Below are positions 53,832-63,358 of a stretch of DNA of 64,000 nt, one piece after another; within the stretch, counting starts at the first letter, position 1, and each line of letters begins with the position of its first letter. The position numbers and the translations under genes are program-made. The stretch lies in contig QQUN01000072.1 in the NCBI GenBank assembly GCA_008501585.1, forward strand, positions 1 to 64,000, given 5' to 3'. Origin of the DNA: Pseudomonadota bacterium (GTDB lineage Bacteria > Pseudomonadota > Gammaproteobacteria > Burkholderiales > Rhodocyclaceae). The notes under the pieces are model-generated. The model was not told the DNA's origin. It made no database searches and saw only the letters and a program-made list of their open reading frames with translations.

Positions 53832-56800
53832 TTGAATACCTTCCAGAAGACCTCTCTCAGGGCCACCGTCATTGCGGCCACGATCGCGGCGATGCCGCTC
53901 AGTGCGCAGGCTGCCGGCCTGGGTCGCATTTCCGTACTCAGTGCGCTCGGACAACCACTCAGGGCAGAGATCGAGCTCAACGCCACGGCCGACGAAGTCA
54001 AGTCGATGACCGCTGCGGTGGCCGCGCCGGAAGCGTTCAAGGCCGCCAAGTTGAGTTATGCGCCCGCACTGACGTCGATCCGGATGGCCGTCGAGCAGCG
54101 GGGTGGCAAGCCCTATGTTCGGCTCAGTAGCGCCAAGCCGGTCAATGATCCCTTTGTCAGCCTGCTGGTCGAATTGAACTGGCAGTCGGGTCGCCTGCTC
54201 CGCGAGTACACCTTCCTGCTCGATCCGCCCGCCATGCCGGCGCCGGCCGCATCGGCCGATGTTGCCGCGCCGCCCGTTGCCCAGCCGCGTGCCACCGCGG
54301 CCCGTCCCATTGGCGGCCAGGCTGCCGACCGTTATACGGTTCGCCGCGGCGATACACTGGGAAAGATCGCCGGCCAGCACCTGCCGCAGGGCGTGGCGAT
54401 GGACCAGATGCTGGTCGCGCTCTACCGGAAAAACCCGGACGCCTTCGTTGACAACAACGTCAACCGCTTGCGTTCCGGTGTGATTCTCAATGTGCCGGAC
54501 GCGGCCGAGGCCAACGCGATCCCGCAAGGCGAAGCGCGCCGGGAAATCGTCGCCCACGCCGCCGATTTTGCCGAGTACCGCCGCCGGATCGCTGCCCGCG
54601 TCGCCGACGCGACCCCTGAAGAGGCCCCGGCCAGCCAGAGCAGCAGCGGCAAGATTACCGCCAAGGTCGAAGAGCCGGCCTTGCCCAGCGCAGCCGCCAA
54701 GGATCAGGTCAAGGTATCGAAGACGGTTGATGAGGCCAAGCCTGCCGCCGAGGCCGGTGGCGGGGCCTTGGATGGTGCCGCTGAACGACTGAAATCGCTT
54801 GAAGAAGACCTGGTCGCGCGTGACAAGGCCTTGCGCGAGGCCACCGACCGCCTGGCCGCACTTGAAGCGAACATTGCCGAGCTTCAAAAGCTCATTGCGC
54901 TGAAGAACGAAAACCTGGCCGCGCTCCAGAAGCAGGCCAGTGCAACGCCCGCACCGGCGCCTGCTGTCGAGCCACCGCCGGCCCCGCCGGTGGCACAAGC
55001 GCCCGCGCCGGCCGTTGAAGCAAAACCCGAGTCGCCCGCCAGCGCTGCGCAGCAGGATGCACTCGACAAGGAACTCAAGGCGCTTGTCGCCGCCGAGCCG
55101 ACAGCCCCGGCCGCCGATGCGCCTGCCGCGGCCGAAGCACCGGCGCCGGTGGCTGCGGCCCCCGAACCCGCTCCGGCGCCCGCTCCGGTACCGGCGCCAG
55201 CACCCGCAGCGCCGCCTCCGCCGGCCGAGCCGAGCTTCCTCGAATCGCTGCTGGCCAATCCGACGACCCTCTACGGAGGTGGCGGCATTCTGGCCCTGTT
55301 GCTGGGCTATGGCCTGCTGCGCAGCCGCAAGAACCGTGCTGCGGGCGCGCCGGAAGCGACCGCGATGGCCTCGGTGTTCCCGCCGGACCAGAACTCGGTG
55401 TTCGGCGAAACTGGTGGTCAAAGTGTCGATACGGGCAGCAGCAGCCTGATCCAGACCGATTTCAGTCAGTCCGGCTTGTCCGCGATCGATGCCGATGAAG
55501 GGGTCGACCCGGTGGCCGAGGCCGATGTCTACATGGCCTACGGGCGGGATGCCCAGGCAGAAGAGATTCTCCTCGATGCGCTCAAGGGCGACCCGAATCG
55601 CACCGCGGTGCATCTGAAGCTGATGGAGATCTACGGCCAGCGCAAGAACATGAAGCAGTTCGAAACCACCGCGACCGAGCTGTACTCGGTCACCGGTGGC
55701 AATGGGCCGGACTGGGCCAAGGCAGCTGAGATGGGGCGCAAGCTTGACCCCGACAATCCGCTGTTCCTGCGCGGTCCGCAAAGCGAGATCGACTTGCCGC
55801 TGGATGAAGCACTGCCCGCTGATGAGGATTTCAAGGCCGAGGCATCGCCGGACGACAGCATGGCATTCTCGGCGCCGGCAGCGGAGGTGCCTGTGGCGCC
55901 CAAGGCTGACGTGCCGGCGGATCTCGACGCGCCCTCCGATATCGATGCAGCGATCGATGGCGATGATGATGCCGAAATGTCGCTCGATCTGTCGGCCTCC
56001 GTGCCGAATCCGGACGCGCCGTCGCCCTCCCAGCTCAAGGATACCTGGGCGATTCCGGGCGATCTGAACCAGTTCTCCGACTCCGATCTCGAGGCGGCCG
56101 CCAGTGCGCAACTCGATGAGGCCCCCGAACTGGCCGATGCCGCCTCCGAAACGCTGCCCGAAGGTCTGGATGCCGGTGAGCTGGACTTCGACCTCGAACT
56201 CGACGAGCCCGCCGAACCGCCCGCTGCCGATGCGGCTTCGATGGAAGCGACCGAGGTGGCGGGGCGTACCTTGAACGACAGCTTCACGACCACCGACACC
56301 GGCCTCGAGTTCAACCTGGATCTGGCCGAACCCGATGCGGCGGCCGATGCCTCGCTCGACAGCACGCGGGTCGACGGTGTGGGCGATGCCGACGCGGACC
56401 TCGGAACCGTGAGCGACCTCGAGTTTGATGCTGATACGGCTGCCGGTGGTGCAGGCGAGGCGAAGGCGGCGACGGAAGAAGCGACGGCCAAAGAGCCAGC
56501 CGAAGACATGCCCGATGCCGGCAGCGAGTCGGTGGTTGATCTGGAGAAGACGAACTTCGACGGCAGTCTGCTTGATTTCGACTTTGATCTCGATGAGGCA
56601 AAGACGCCGGAAGGCGAAGACAACCCGATGATGGCGACTTCGCTCGACTTGTCCGACATCAGCCTGGATCTGGAAGGGGCTGACGACACGCCGGCCACGC
56701 CATCGGCCGACGAAGCGCTGTCGGTCGATACGGACGCTGTGCCGACGCTTGACGAGCGCGACGCGGCCACAAGCGATGAGCTTGAGGACACGCCGCCGGT

Positions 56801-57104
56801 ATTCGACGAGCCGGCACCCGCCGACACCCGCAAGGCCGAGGCGGATGCGGCCTCGCAGGAAGATGACATGATGGCCTCCTTGTCCAAGAGTGTCGTCACC
56901 TCGCTGACCGACAGCCGCAGCATGCCGGACCTGCCGGATGACGACGAGTTGAACCAGGAGGTCGACACCAAGCTCGAACTGGCCCGTGCATATGAAGAGA
57001 TGGGCGATGCCGAAGGCGCGCGCGAACTGCTCGAGGAGGTGATCCGCGATGGCAACGACGCGCAACAGGAACAGGCGCGTGCGGTGTTTGCCCGGCTGGG
57101 GTGA
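53832..57104 (+). CDS. fimV: FimV family polar hub protein
   Basis: The roughly 1090-residue protein has a signal-like N-terminus (KTSLRATVIAATIAAMPLSA), the FimV periplasmic domain GLGRISVLSALGQPLRAEIE, a LysM domain (about 170-220, RYTVRRGDTLGKIAG), a coiled coil (about 310-370), an Ala/Pro-rich segment, one membrane helix (near TLYGGGGILALLLGYGLL), a long acidic cytoplasmic region and the C-terminal FimV_C TPR motif (LELARAYEEMGDAEGARELL). No ATG fits; TTG 53832 has GAGGA seven bases upstream. It organises type IV pili and polar signalling. Position between asd and truA is conserved. Confidence 0.9.
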   Translation: MNTFQKTSLRATVIAATIAAMPLSAQAAGLGRISVLSALGQPLRAEIELNATADEVKSMTAAVAAPEAFKAAKLSYAPALTSIRMAVEQRGGKPYVRLSSAKPVNDPFVSLLVELNWQSGRLLREYTFLLDPPAMPAPAASADVAAPPVAQPRATAARPIGGQAADRYTVRRGDTLGKIAGQHLPQGVAMDQMLVALYRKNPDAFVDNNVNRLRSGVILNVPDAAEANAIPQGEARREIVAHAADFAEYRRRIAARVADATPEEAPASQSSSGKITAKVEEPALPSAAAKDQVKVSKTVDEAKPAAEAGGGALDGAAERLKSLEEDLVARDKALREATDRLAALEANIAELQKLIALKNENLAALQKQASATPAPAPAVEPPPAPPVAQAPAPAVEAKPESPASAAQQDALDKELKALVAAEPTAPAADAPAAAEAPAPVAAAPEPAPAPAPVPAPAPAAPPPPAEPSFLESLLANPTTLYGGGGILALLLGYGLLRSRKNRAAGAPEATAMASVFPPDQNSVFGETGGQSVDTGSSSLIQTDFSQSGLSAIDADEGVDPVAEADVYMAYGRDAQAEEILLDALKGDPNRTAVHLKLMEIYGQRKNMKQFETTATELYSVTGGNGPDWAKAAEMGRKLDPDNPLFLRGPQSEIDLPLDEALPADEDFKAEASPDDSMAFSAPAAEVPVAPKADVPADLDAPSDIDAAIDGDDDAEMSLDLSASVPNPDAPSPSQLKDTWAIPGDLNQFSDSDLEAAASAQLDEAPELADAASETLPEGLDAGELDFDLELDEPAEPPAADAASMEATEVAGRTLNDSFTTTDTGLEFNLDLAEPDAAADASLDSTRVDGVGDADADLGTVSDLEFDADTAAGGAGEAKAATEEATAKEPAEDMPDAGSESVVDLEKTNFDGSLLDFDFDLDEAKTPEGEDNPMMATSLDLSDISLDLEGADDTPATPSADEALSVDTDAVPTLDERDAATSDELEDTPPVFDEPAPADTRKAEADAASQEDDMMASLSKSVVTSLTDSRSMPDLPDDDELNQEVDTKLELARAYEEMGDAEGARELLEEVIRDGNDAQQEQARAVFARLG

Positions 57105-57132
57105 GATGCCATGATCCGAGCTGCTTGACGTA

Positions 57133-57738
57133 ATGGCGCTTCATCCGGCGGCGATGCTCACCCTCTGGGCGGGCGTCGCCGTTTTCATTCAGGCGCTTTC
57201 GCCGCCTGTCGTGTGGTTCGCGGCAGTGGGTCTGGCCGCCCTGGCGGGCTGGATCGATCTGGCGCGGACGCTGAAGCTGATACGCCGCATTCGCGTGTTG
57301 CTGATCGTGATCATCCTGATGTTCGGCTTCGCCACACCCGGAACGGCCGTGCTACCGACGTGGACGGTGGCGAACCCGACCTGGGACGGCCTCAGTCTCG
57401 GCGCCACCCAGGCCGCGCGATTGCTCGCCATGGTCTCGCTGGTGGCGGTTCTGCTGGCGAGGATGCCCATTGCGCGACTCGTACTGGCATTGCATGTGCT
57501 GGCGCAGGGCTTGCGCCCGTTGGGCGTATCGCCTGACCGGGTGGCGGTGCGGCTCAGTCTTGTGCTGGCGGAACTCGATGGCCCGAAACTGCAGTGGCGC
57601 CGCTGGCTCGACACCGTGGAGGCGCCGGGCGGCGGCAACCTGCTGGCGCTGGAGCGGATCGCGCTGCGCTGGCCCGATTACAGCGCGATGCTGGGGGTGG
57701 TGATGGCCGGGGTGGGAGTGTTGTGGTGGCGGATGTGA
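57133..57738 (+). CDS. Membrane protein, possibly EcfT/CbiQ-like
   Basis: A 201-residue protein with about five hydrophobic segments, between fimV and truA. The helix pair near RTLKLIRRIRVLLIVIILMF and the later stretch VLALHVLAQGLRPLGVSPDR loosely recall the transmembrane (T) component of energy-coupling-factor transporters, but no ATPase or substrate-binding partner is nearby, so the assignment is weak. Its stop overlaps GTG 57735 within the truA start region, so it is translated together with truA. Confidence 0.6.
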   Translation: MALHPAAMLTLWAGVAVFIQALSPPVVWFAAVGLAALAGWIDLARTLKLIRRIRVLLIVIILMFGFATPGTAVLPTWTVANPTWDGLSLGATQAARLLAMVSLVAVLLARMPIARLVLALHVLAQGLRPLGVSPDRVAVRLSLVLAELDGPKLQWRRWLDTVEAPGGGNLLALERIALRWPDYSAMLGVVMAGVGVLWWRM

Positions 57739-58568
57739 CGCGTGTTGTGTTGAGTGTCGAGTATGCCGGCGAGTCGTTCGAGGGCTGGCAGACGCAGCCC
57801 CACGGCCGGACAGTGCAGGATGCGCTGGAGCGGGCGCTGGCATGTGTCGCCGACACAACCGTGCCGACGGTGTGCGCCGGGCGTACCGATACCGGCGTGC
57901 ACGCCACGACCCAGATCGTGCATTTCGACGCGCCGGTGCCGCGTCCGGTCAGTGCGTGGGTGAGGGGCGTCAACAGTCATTTGCCTGCGGGTGTCGCCGT
58001 TCGCTGGGCGCAACCGGTCGGGGCGGACTTCCATGCCCGGTTCAGTGCCACGGCGCGTCACTACCGCTATATCTTGTTCAACGGCCCGGTGCGGCCGGCC
58101 TTGCTCAATGCCCGTGTGGGCTGGTTTCATCGCCCGCTCGATGTCGTGCGCATGGCCGAGGCAGCGCATGCGCTGCTCGGCGAACACGATTTTTCGGCCT
58201 TTCGCGCAGCAGGCTGTCAGGCGCATTCGCCCGTGCGCAGAATGCGTCACGCGCGTGTTCAACGCAGCGGCGAATTCGTGGTGTTCGATTTCTGCGCCGA
58301 TGCCTTCCTGCACCACATGATCCGCAACCTGGTCGGGGCGTTGGTGTACATTGGCAAGGGCGCCCAGCCGGTCGGCTGGATGGGCGCGCTGCTGCGCGGG
58401 CGGGACCGTACCCGTGCGGCACCCACCTTTGCTGCGGCAGGCTTGTATCTGTGCGGGGTCGAATATCCGGATCAATGGTCCTTGCCGGGGCAGGGGCGTA
58501 TCATTTGCACTCCTCAATTTGCGTTGCCCGTGCCGTGCCCCGAACCCGAATCAAGATCTGCGGACTGA
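57726..58568 (+). CDS. truA: tRNA pseudouridine(38-40) synthase
   Basis: The roughly 280-residue product has TruA motifs: LSVEYAGESFEGWQTQPHGR at the N-terminus, CAGRTDTGVHATTQIVHFD with the catalytic Asp, and AFLHHMIRNLVGALVYIG near the C-terminus. There is no ATG; GTG 57726 has GGGAG seven bases upstream, and GTG 57723 and 57735 are alternatives. It modifies uridines in the anticodon stem-loop. It overlaps both neighbours, the upstream membrane-protein gene by 13 bases and trpF by 34. Confidence 0.9.
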   Translation: MADVTRVVLSVEYAGESFEGWQTQPHGRTVQDALERALACVADTTVPTVCAGRTDTGVHATTQIVHFDAPVPRPVSAWVRGVNSHLPAGVAVRWAQPVGADFHARFSATARHYRYILFNGPVRPALLNARVGWFHRPLDVVRMAEAAHALLGEHDFSAFRAAGCQAHSPVRRMRHARVQRSGEFVVFDFCADAFLHHMIRNLVGALVYIGKGAQPVGWMGALLRGRDRTRAAPTFAAAGLYLCGVEYPDQWSLPGQGRIICTPQFALPVPCPEPESRSAD

Positions 58569-59158
58569 CCCGCGCGCAGGATGTCGATGCCGCCGTGGCG
58601 GCCGGCGCCGACGCGCTGGGCTTTGTGTTCTATCCAGCCAGCCCGCGCCATGTGACCATCGACCAGGCGGCGCCCCTGATGGCGCGTGTGCCGCCGTTCG
58701 TGACCATTGTCGCCCTGTTCGTCAATGCCGATCCGGCGTTTGTCCGTGAGGCGCTGACCCGCCTGCCGATTGGCCTGCTGCAGTTTCACGGAGACGAAAC
58801 CGAGGCCGACTGCCTGCAGTATGGCCGTCCCTACATTCGCGCCGCGCGGATGCGTGCCGGGGTCGATCTGATAGAATACGCAGCTTGCTTTCCGTCAGCC
58901 CGCGGCGTGCTGCTCGATGCCTTTGTCGAAGGCTATGGTGGCGGCGGAAAAGTGTTTGATTGGTCCCTGATTCCCCCGGAGTTCGACCGCCCCCTGATCC
59001 TGTCGGGCGGCTTGTCGGCGGACAACGTTACCGAGGCCGTGCGGCGGATTCGCCCCTGGGCCGTGGATGTGTCCAGTGGCGTCGAGGCGGGCAAGGGAAT
59101 CAAGGATGCCGGGGCAATCGCCCGGTTCATTTCCGGAGTGAGAGATGCAGATGGCTGA
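58535..59158 (+). CDS. trpF: Phosphoribosylanthranilate isomerase
   Basis: The 207-residue TIM-barrel enzyme begins [20 protein letters not shown] (read from GTG 58535), with the catalytic Cys in [19 protein letters not shown], and a C-terminal [18 protein letters not shown] with the catalytic Asp and phosphate site. It performs the third step from anthranilate to tryptophan. The GTG start lies 34 bases inside truA, with no clear ribosome-binding site, so expression may depend on coupling. trpB starts 14 bases before its end. Confidence 0.93.
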   Translation: MPRTRIKICGLTRAQDVDAAVAAGADALGFVFYPASPRHVTIDQAAPLMARVPPFVTIVALFVNADPAFVREALTRLPIGLLQFHGDETEADCLQYGRPYIRAARMRAGVDLIEYAACFPSARGVLLDAFVEGYGGGGKVFDWSLIPPEFDRPLILSGGLSADNVTEAVRRIRPWAVDVSSGVEAGKGIKDAGAIARFISGVRDADG

Positions 59159-60356
59159 CACGCCGTATCAGATGCCGGACGCGCAGGGCCATTTTGGCCC
59201 CTATGGTGGCGTGTTCGTTGCAGAAACCCTGATCCCCGCCCTGGACAGCCTGCGTGAGGCCTACGCAGCGTGCCAGCAGGATCCGGCCTTCATGGAAGAG
59301 TACCGCTACGAGCTGCGCCATTTCGTTGGCCGGCCGAGCCCGATCTACCATGCCCGCCGCTGGTCCGAACTGCTCGGCGGCGCGCAGATCTATCTCAAGC
59401 GTGAAGACCTCAATCACACCGGTGCGCACAAGGTCAACAACTGCATCGGCCAGGCGTTGCTTGCCCGCCATATGGGCAAGCCGCGGGTGATCGCCGAAAC
59501 CGGCGCCGGCCAGCACGGCGTGGCGACGGCCACCGTGGCGGCGCGTTACGGCCTGGAGTGCGTGGTCTACATGGGCGAGGAAGACGTCCGCCGGCAGGCG
59601 GCCAACGTCTATCGCATGAAGCTGCTCGGCGCGACGGTGGTGCCGGTCAGCTCCGGCTCGCGCACGCTCAAGGACGCGCTCAACGAGGCGATGCGCGACT
59701 GGGTGACCAACATCCACGATACCTTCTACATCATCGGCACCGTCGCCGGCCCGCACCCCTATCCGCAGATGGTGCGCGATTTCCAGAAAGTCATCGGCGA
59801 GGAGTGTCTGACCCAGATGCCCGAGATGGCTGGTCGCCAGCCCGATGCGGTGATTGCCTGCGTCGGCGGGGGGTCGAACGCAATGGGCATCTTCTATCCG
59901 TACATCCCGTACACCGACGTCAAGCTGATTGGCGTCGAAGCGGCCGGCGACGGCCTTGATTCGGGCCGCCATGCGGCGTCGCTGTCGGCCGGCAAGCCCG
60001 GTGTGCTGCACGGTAATCGCACCTACCTGCTGCAGAACGAAGACGGCCAGATCATCGAGACCCACTCGATTTCGGCCGGTCTCGACTACCCCGGCGTCGG
60101 ACCCGAGCACGCCTGGCTCAAGGACTGCCATCGCGCCGAGTATGTCGGCGTGACCGATGCCCAGGCGCTGCAGGCATTTCACGATTTGTGCCGCTACGAA
60201 GGTATTATCCCGGCCCTTGAGTCGTCGCATGCCCTGGCCTATGCCGCGCAGCTGGCCCCGACGCTGCCGAAGGACAAGGTGTTGCTGGTGAACCTGTCCG
60301 GTCGTGGCGACAAGGACATGCACACGGTGGCGGAAAAGTCCGGCATCACGTTCTGA
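59145..60356 (+). CDS. trpB: Tryptophan synthase beta chain
   Basis: The roughly 403-residue PLP enzyme has the Schiff-base Lys in [40 protein letters not shown] and the phosphate-binding [15 protein letters not shown]. It joins indole and serine to make tryptophan. ATG 59145 overlaps trpF; ATG 59151 is a second option. The trpFBA-accD arrangement is typical of betaproteobacteria. Confidence 0.97.
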   Translation: MQMADTPYQMPDAQGHFGPYGGVFVAETLIPALDSLREAYAACQQDPAFMEEYRYELRHFVGRPSPIYHARRWSELLGGAQIYLKREDLNHTGAHKVNNCIGQALLARHMGKPRVIAETGAGQHGVATATVAARYGLECVVYMGEEDVRRQAANVYRMKLLGATVVPVSSGSRTLKDALNEAMRDWVTNIHDTFYIIGTVAGPHPYPQMVRDFQKVIGEECLTQMPEMAGRQPDAVIACVGGGSNAMGIFYPYIPYTDVKLIGVEAAGDGLDSGRHAASLSAGKPGVLHGNRTYLLQNEDGQIIETHSISAGLDYPGVGPEHAWLKDCHRAEYVGVTDAQALQAFHDLCRYEGIIPALESSHALAYAAQLAPTLPKDKVLLVNLSGRGDKDMHTVAEKSGITF

Positions 60357-60362
60357 TTTCCG

Positions 60363-60383
60363 GCCGGCGGCAGCGCCGCCGGC
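60363..60383 (+). repeat. GC hairpin between trpB and trpA
   Basis: GCCGGCGGC and GCCGCCGGC form a perfect 9-bp stem with a three-base AGC loop in the 39-base gap after trpB, ending 12 bases before the trpA ATG. There is no U-tract. It could modulate transcript stability or trpA translation. Confidence 0.6.
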
Positions 60384-60395
60384 ATGTAGGTGTTT

Positions 60396-61211
60396 ATGTC
60401 ACGAATTCAATCGCGTTTCGAGCAGTTGCGTGCCGCCGGCCGGCGCGGGCTGATTCCGTTCATCACCGCGGGTGATCCGTCGCCCGAGCTGACACTGCCG
60501 CTGATGCAGGCGCTGGTCGACGGTGGCGCCGACATCATCGAGTTGGGCGTGCCGTTTTCCGACCCGATGGCCGATGGCCCGACCATCCAGCGGGCCTCCG
60601 AGCGGGCGCTTGCTGCCGGCATGTCGCTGCGCAAGGTGCTGGCCATCGTCGAGCGTTTCCGCCAGGTGGACACGGCAACGCCGGTCGTCCTGATGGGCTA
60701 TGCCAACCCGATCGAGGCGATGGGCGCCGAGGTGTTCGTCGAAGCGGCCGCCAAGGCCGGCGTCGATGGCGTACTGGTGGTGGACTACCCGCCTCAGGAA
60801 TGCGTCGCCTTCGCCCGGCTGGCAAAAGATGCCGGCATCGACCCGATCTTCCTGCTCGCGCCGACCTCGATCGACGCGCGGATCGGCGACGTCGCCAAGG
60901 CCGGCAGCGGTTACATCTACTACGTGTCGCTCAAGGGCGTGACCGGGTCGGCCAAGCTGGATCTGGACGAAGTGGCCAGGCGCATCCCGATGATCCGCGA
61001 GCGCGTCGGCATGCCGGTGGGCGTGGGCTTTGGCATTCGCGATGCGGAAACGGCCAAGGCCGTGGGGGCGTTGGCCGATGCCGTGGTGATCGGCAGCCGC
61101 ATCATCGAAGAAATCGAACAGGCCGGGCCGGCCGACGCCCCCGCACGCGTTACCGCCTTCATGCGCGCCATTCGCGAGGCGCTCGACAGTCTTGGAGAGA
61201 ACCAGTCATGA
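60396..61211 (+). CDS. trpA: Tryptophan synthase alpha chain
   Basis: The 271-residue TIM-barrel subunit starts [20 protein letters not shown], with the catalytic Glu in [20 protein letters not shown] and the Asp in [10 protein letters not shown]. It cleaves indoleglycerol phosphate to indole, passed on to TrpB. An in-frame GTG two codons upstream (60390) is possible. A strong hairpin precedes the start, and its stop overlaps accD by four bases (ATGA). Confidence 0.96.
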   Translation: MSRIQSRFEQLRAAGRRGLIPFITAGDPSPELTLPLMQALVDGGADIIELGVPFSDPMADGPTIQRASERALAAGMSLRKVLAIVERFRQVDTATPVVLMGYANPIEAMGAEVFVEAAAKAGVDGVLVVDYPPQECVAFARLAKDAGIDPIFLLAPTSIDARIGDVAKAGSGYIYYVSLKGVTGSAKLDLDEVARRIPMIRERVGMPVGVGFGIRDAETAKAVGALADAVVIGSRIIEEIEQAGPADAPARVTAFMRAIREALDSLGENQS

Positions 61212-62077
61212 GTTGGCTTCAGAAGCTGCTGCCCCCGAAAATCAAGCGCGACGACAGCGCAGCCCGAAAGTCCATACCCGAAGGCCTGTGGAGCAAATGC
61301 CCCGCCTGCGAGGCTGTCTTGTATCGCTCTGACCTCGAGAGCAACCACAGCGTCTGCCCCAAATGCGGCCATCATCAGCGCATCCGTGCGCGTGAGCGGC
61401 TGAACCTGATGCTCGATCCGGAAGGCCGTTTCGAGATCGGCGCTGAAGTGACGCCGATGGATCTGCTCAAGTTCAAGGACTCCAAGCGCTACCCCGACCG
61501 CCTCAAGGCGGCCACCCGCGAGACGGGCGAGCAGGATGCCCTGGTGGTCATGCAGGGCGCCATCATCAGTGTGCCGGTGGTGGTCGCCTGCTTCGAGTTT
61601 GATTTTCTCGGCGGATCGATGGGGTCGGTGGTTGGCGAGCGTTTTGCCCGTGGCGTGCAAGCGGCCATCGAACAGCGCGTCCCCTTCATCTGCGTGACGG
61701 CCACCGGTGGTGCCCGCATGCAGGAGGGCCTGTTCTCGCTGATGCAGATGGCCAAGACCACCGCTGCCATCAACCAGTTGGCCGCGCGCAAGCTGCCGTT
61801 CATCTCGATCCTGACCGACCCGACCATGGGCGGGGTCTCGGCCAGCTTTGCCTTCATGGGCGATGTGGTCGTTGCCGAACCCAATGCGCTGATCGGCTTC
61901 GCCGGCCCGCGCGTGATCGAACAGACGGTGCGCGAGAAACTGCCCGAGGGCTTCCAGCGCGCCGAGTTTCTGCTCGAAAAAGGGGCGATCGACATGATTG
62001 TCGACCGTCGCGAACTGCGCCAGCGCCTTGCCGATTTGCTCACCCTCCTGACCCGTCAGCCCGCCACGCATGCCTGA
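61208..62077 (+). CDS. accD: Acetyl-CoA carboxylase carboxyltransferase beta subunit
   Basis: The 289-residue subunit begins [20 protein letters not shown], has the zinc ribbon [20 protein letters not shown] followed by PKC, and the carboxyltransferase core [19 protein letters not shown]. It forms malonyl-CoA with AccA for fatty acid synthesis. ATG 61208 overlaps the trpA stop, and its end overlaps folC by eight bases. Confidence 0.96.
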   Translation: MSWLQKLLPPKIKRDDSAARKSIPEGLWSKCPACEAVLYRSDLESNHSVCPKCGHHQRIRARERLNLMLDPEGRFEIGAEVTPMDLLKFKDSKRYPDRLKAATRETGEQDALVVMQGAIISVPVVVACFEFDFLGGSMGSVVGERFARGVQAAIEQRVPFICVTATGGARMQEGLFSLMQMAKTTAAINQLAARKLPFISILTDPTMGGVSASFAFMGDVVVAEPNALIGFAGPRVIEQTVREKLPEGFQRAEFLLEKGAIDMIVDRRELRQRLADLLTLLTRQPATHA

Positions 62078-63350
62078 TTCCGTTTTGCCCGGCGACCTCG
62101 CCGGATGGTTGGCGCTGATCGAAGCCCGTCACGGCCAGCGTATCGAACTCGGCCTGACGCGGGTCGCCGCCGTACGCGATGCCATGGGGCTGGCGTCCGA
62201 CGCAGTGGTGATCACCGTCGCCGGCACCAATGGCAAGGGCTCGACCTGCGCACTGCTCGAGGCCATCTGCCTTGCGGCGGGTTATCGCGTGGGCCTGTAC
62301 ACCTCGCCTCACCTCATGCGCTACAACGAGCGGGTGCGCATCAACGGCTTCGAGGTCGATGACGCGACGCTCGCCGCCGCTTTCGCGCAGGTCGAAGCCG
62401 CGCGCGGCCAGACCCATCTCACCTATTTCGAGCACGGCACGTTGGCCGCCTGGGCCTGCTTTGCCGACGCTGCCCTCGACGTCATCATCCTTGAAGTTGG
62501 CTTGGGCGGACGGCTCGATGCGACCAATATCTTCGACGCCGACTGCGCCATCGTCACCAGCATTGCCATGGACCACATGGAGTACCTCGGCGACACGCGG
62601 GAGGCAATCGGCCGGGAGAAGGCCGGGATCTTTCGCGCTGGCCGACCCGCCATCTGTGCCGACCCGCAACCGCCCGAAACCGTCGCGGCGGTGGCCGCGG
62701 AGGTGGGGGCGCCGCTGCAGATCAGCGGCCGCGATTTCGGTTTTTCCGGTGATCGTACCCAGTGGGCGTTCTGGGGTCCCGGTGTCAAACGCGGCGGCCT
62801 GGCTTACCCGGCGCTGCGCGGCGCCAACCAGTTGCTCAATGCCAGCGCGGTGATGGCCGCCCTGGAAGCCATCCGCGACCGCCTGCCGGTGCCGATGCAG
62901 GCGGTGCGCGAGGGCATGATGCTGGTCGAGCTGCCCGGCCGTTTCCAGACCCTGCCGGGCCAGCCGGCCGTGGTGCTGGATGTGGCCCACAACCCGCAGG
63001 CGGTGGGCGTGCTCGCCGAAAACCTCGCCAACATGGGCTACTACCCGGAGACCTGGGCGGTCGTCGGCATGATGGCAGACAAGGCCGTCGAAGCCTCGCT
63101 GGCGCGCATCCAGAACCGTGTCGACCACTGGCTGCCGGCCAGCCTGCCCGGCCCGCGGGGCTTGTCCGCCGACGACCTGGCTGACCGCATGACGGCGGCC
63201 GGCATCGCGGTGGGCGAGGCGCGCTACGCGTCGCCTGCCGACGCCTATCGGGCTGCCCGGGCGGCCGCGCAGGACGGTGATAGAATCATCGTCTTTGGTT
63301 CCTTCCTGACGGTGGCCGACGCACTGGTCGCCATCCGCGCTGAACGCTGA
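62070..63350 (+). CDS. folC: Folylpolyglutamate/dihydrofolate synthase
   Basis: The 426-residue Mur-ligase-family enzyme has P-loop [38 protein letters not shown] and [20 protein letters not shown]. The C-terminal domain carries [20 protein letters not shown]. It adds glutamate to dihydropteroate and to folates. It is followed at once by dedD, and accD precedes it, the conserved accD-folC-dedD order. Confidence 0.95.
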   Translation: MPDSVLPGDLAGWLALIEARHGQRIELGLTRVAAVRDAMGLASDAVVITVAGTNGKGSTCALLEAICLAAGYRVGLYTSPHLMRYNERVRINGFEVDDATLAAAFAQVEAARGQTHLTYFEHGTLAAWACFADAALDVIILEVGLGGRLDATNIFDADCAIVTSIAMDHMEYLGDTREAIGREKAGIFRAGRPAICADPQPPETVAAVAAEVGAPLQISGRDFGFSGDRTQWAFWGPGVKRGGLAYPALRGANQLLNASAVMAALEAIRDRLPVPMQAVREGMMLVELPGRFQTLPGQPAVVLDVAHNPQAVGVLAENLANMGYYPETWAVVGMMADKAVEASLARIQNRVDHWLPASLPGPRGLSADDLADRMTAAGIAVGEARYASPADAYRAARAAAQDGDRIIVFGSFLTVADALVAIRAER

Positions 63351-63358
63351 GTGCCTCC

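Noticed and set aside
53688-57065. A 1125-codon minus-strand frame opposite fimV
   Set aside because: It mirrors the repetitive acidic codons of fimV (Arg/Gly/Ile-rich low complexity) and has no recognisable domain.
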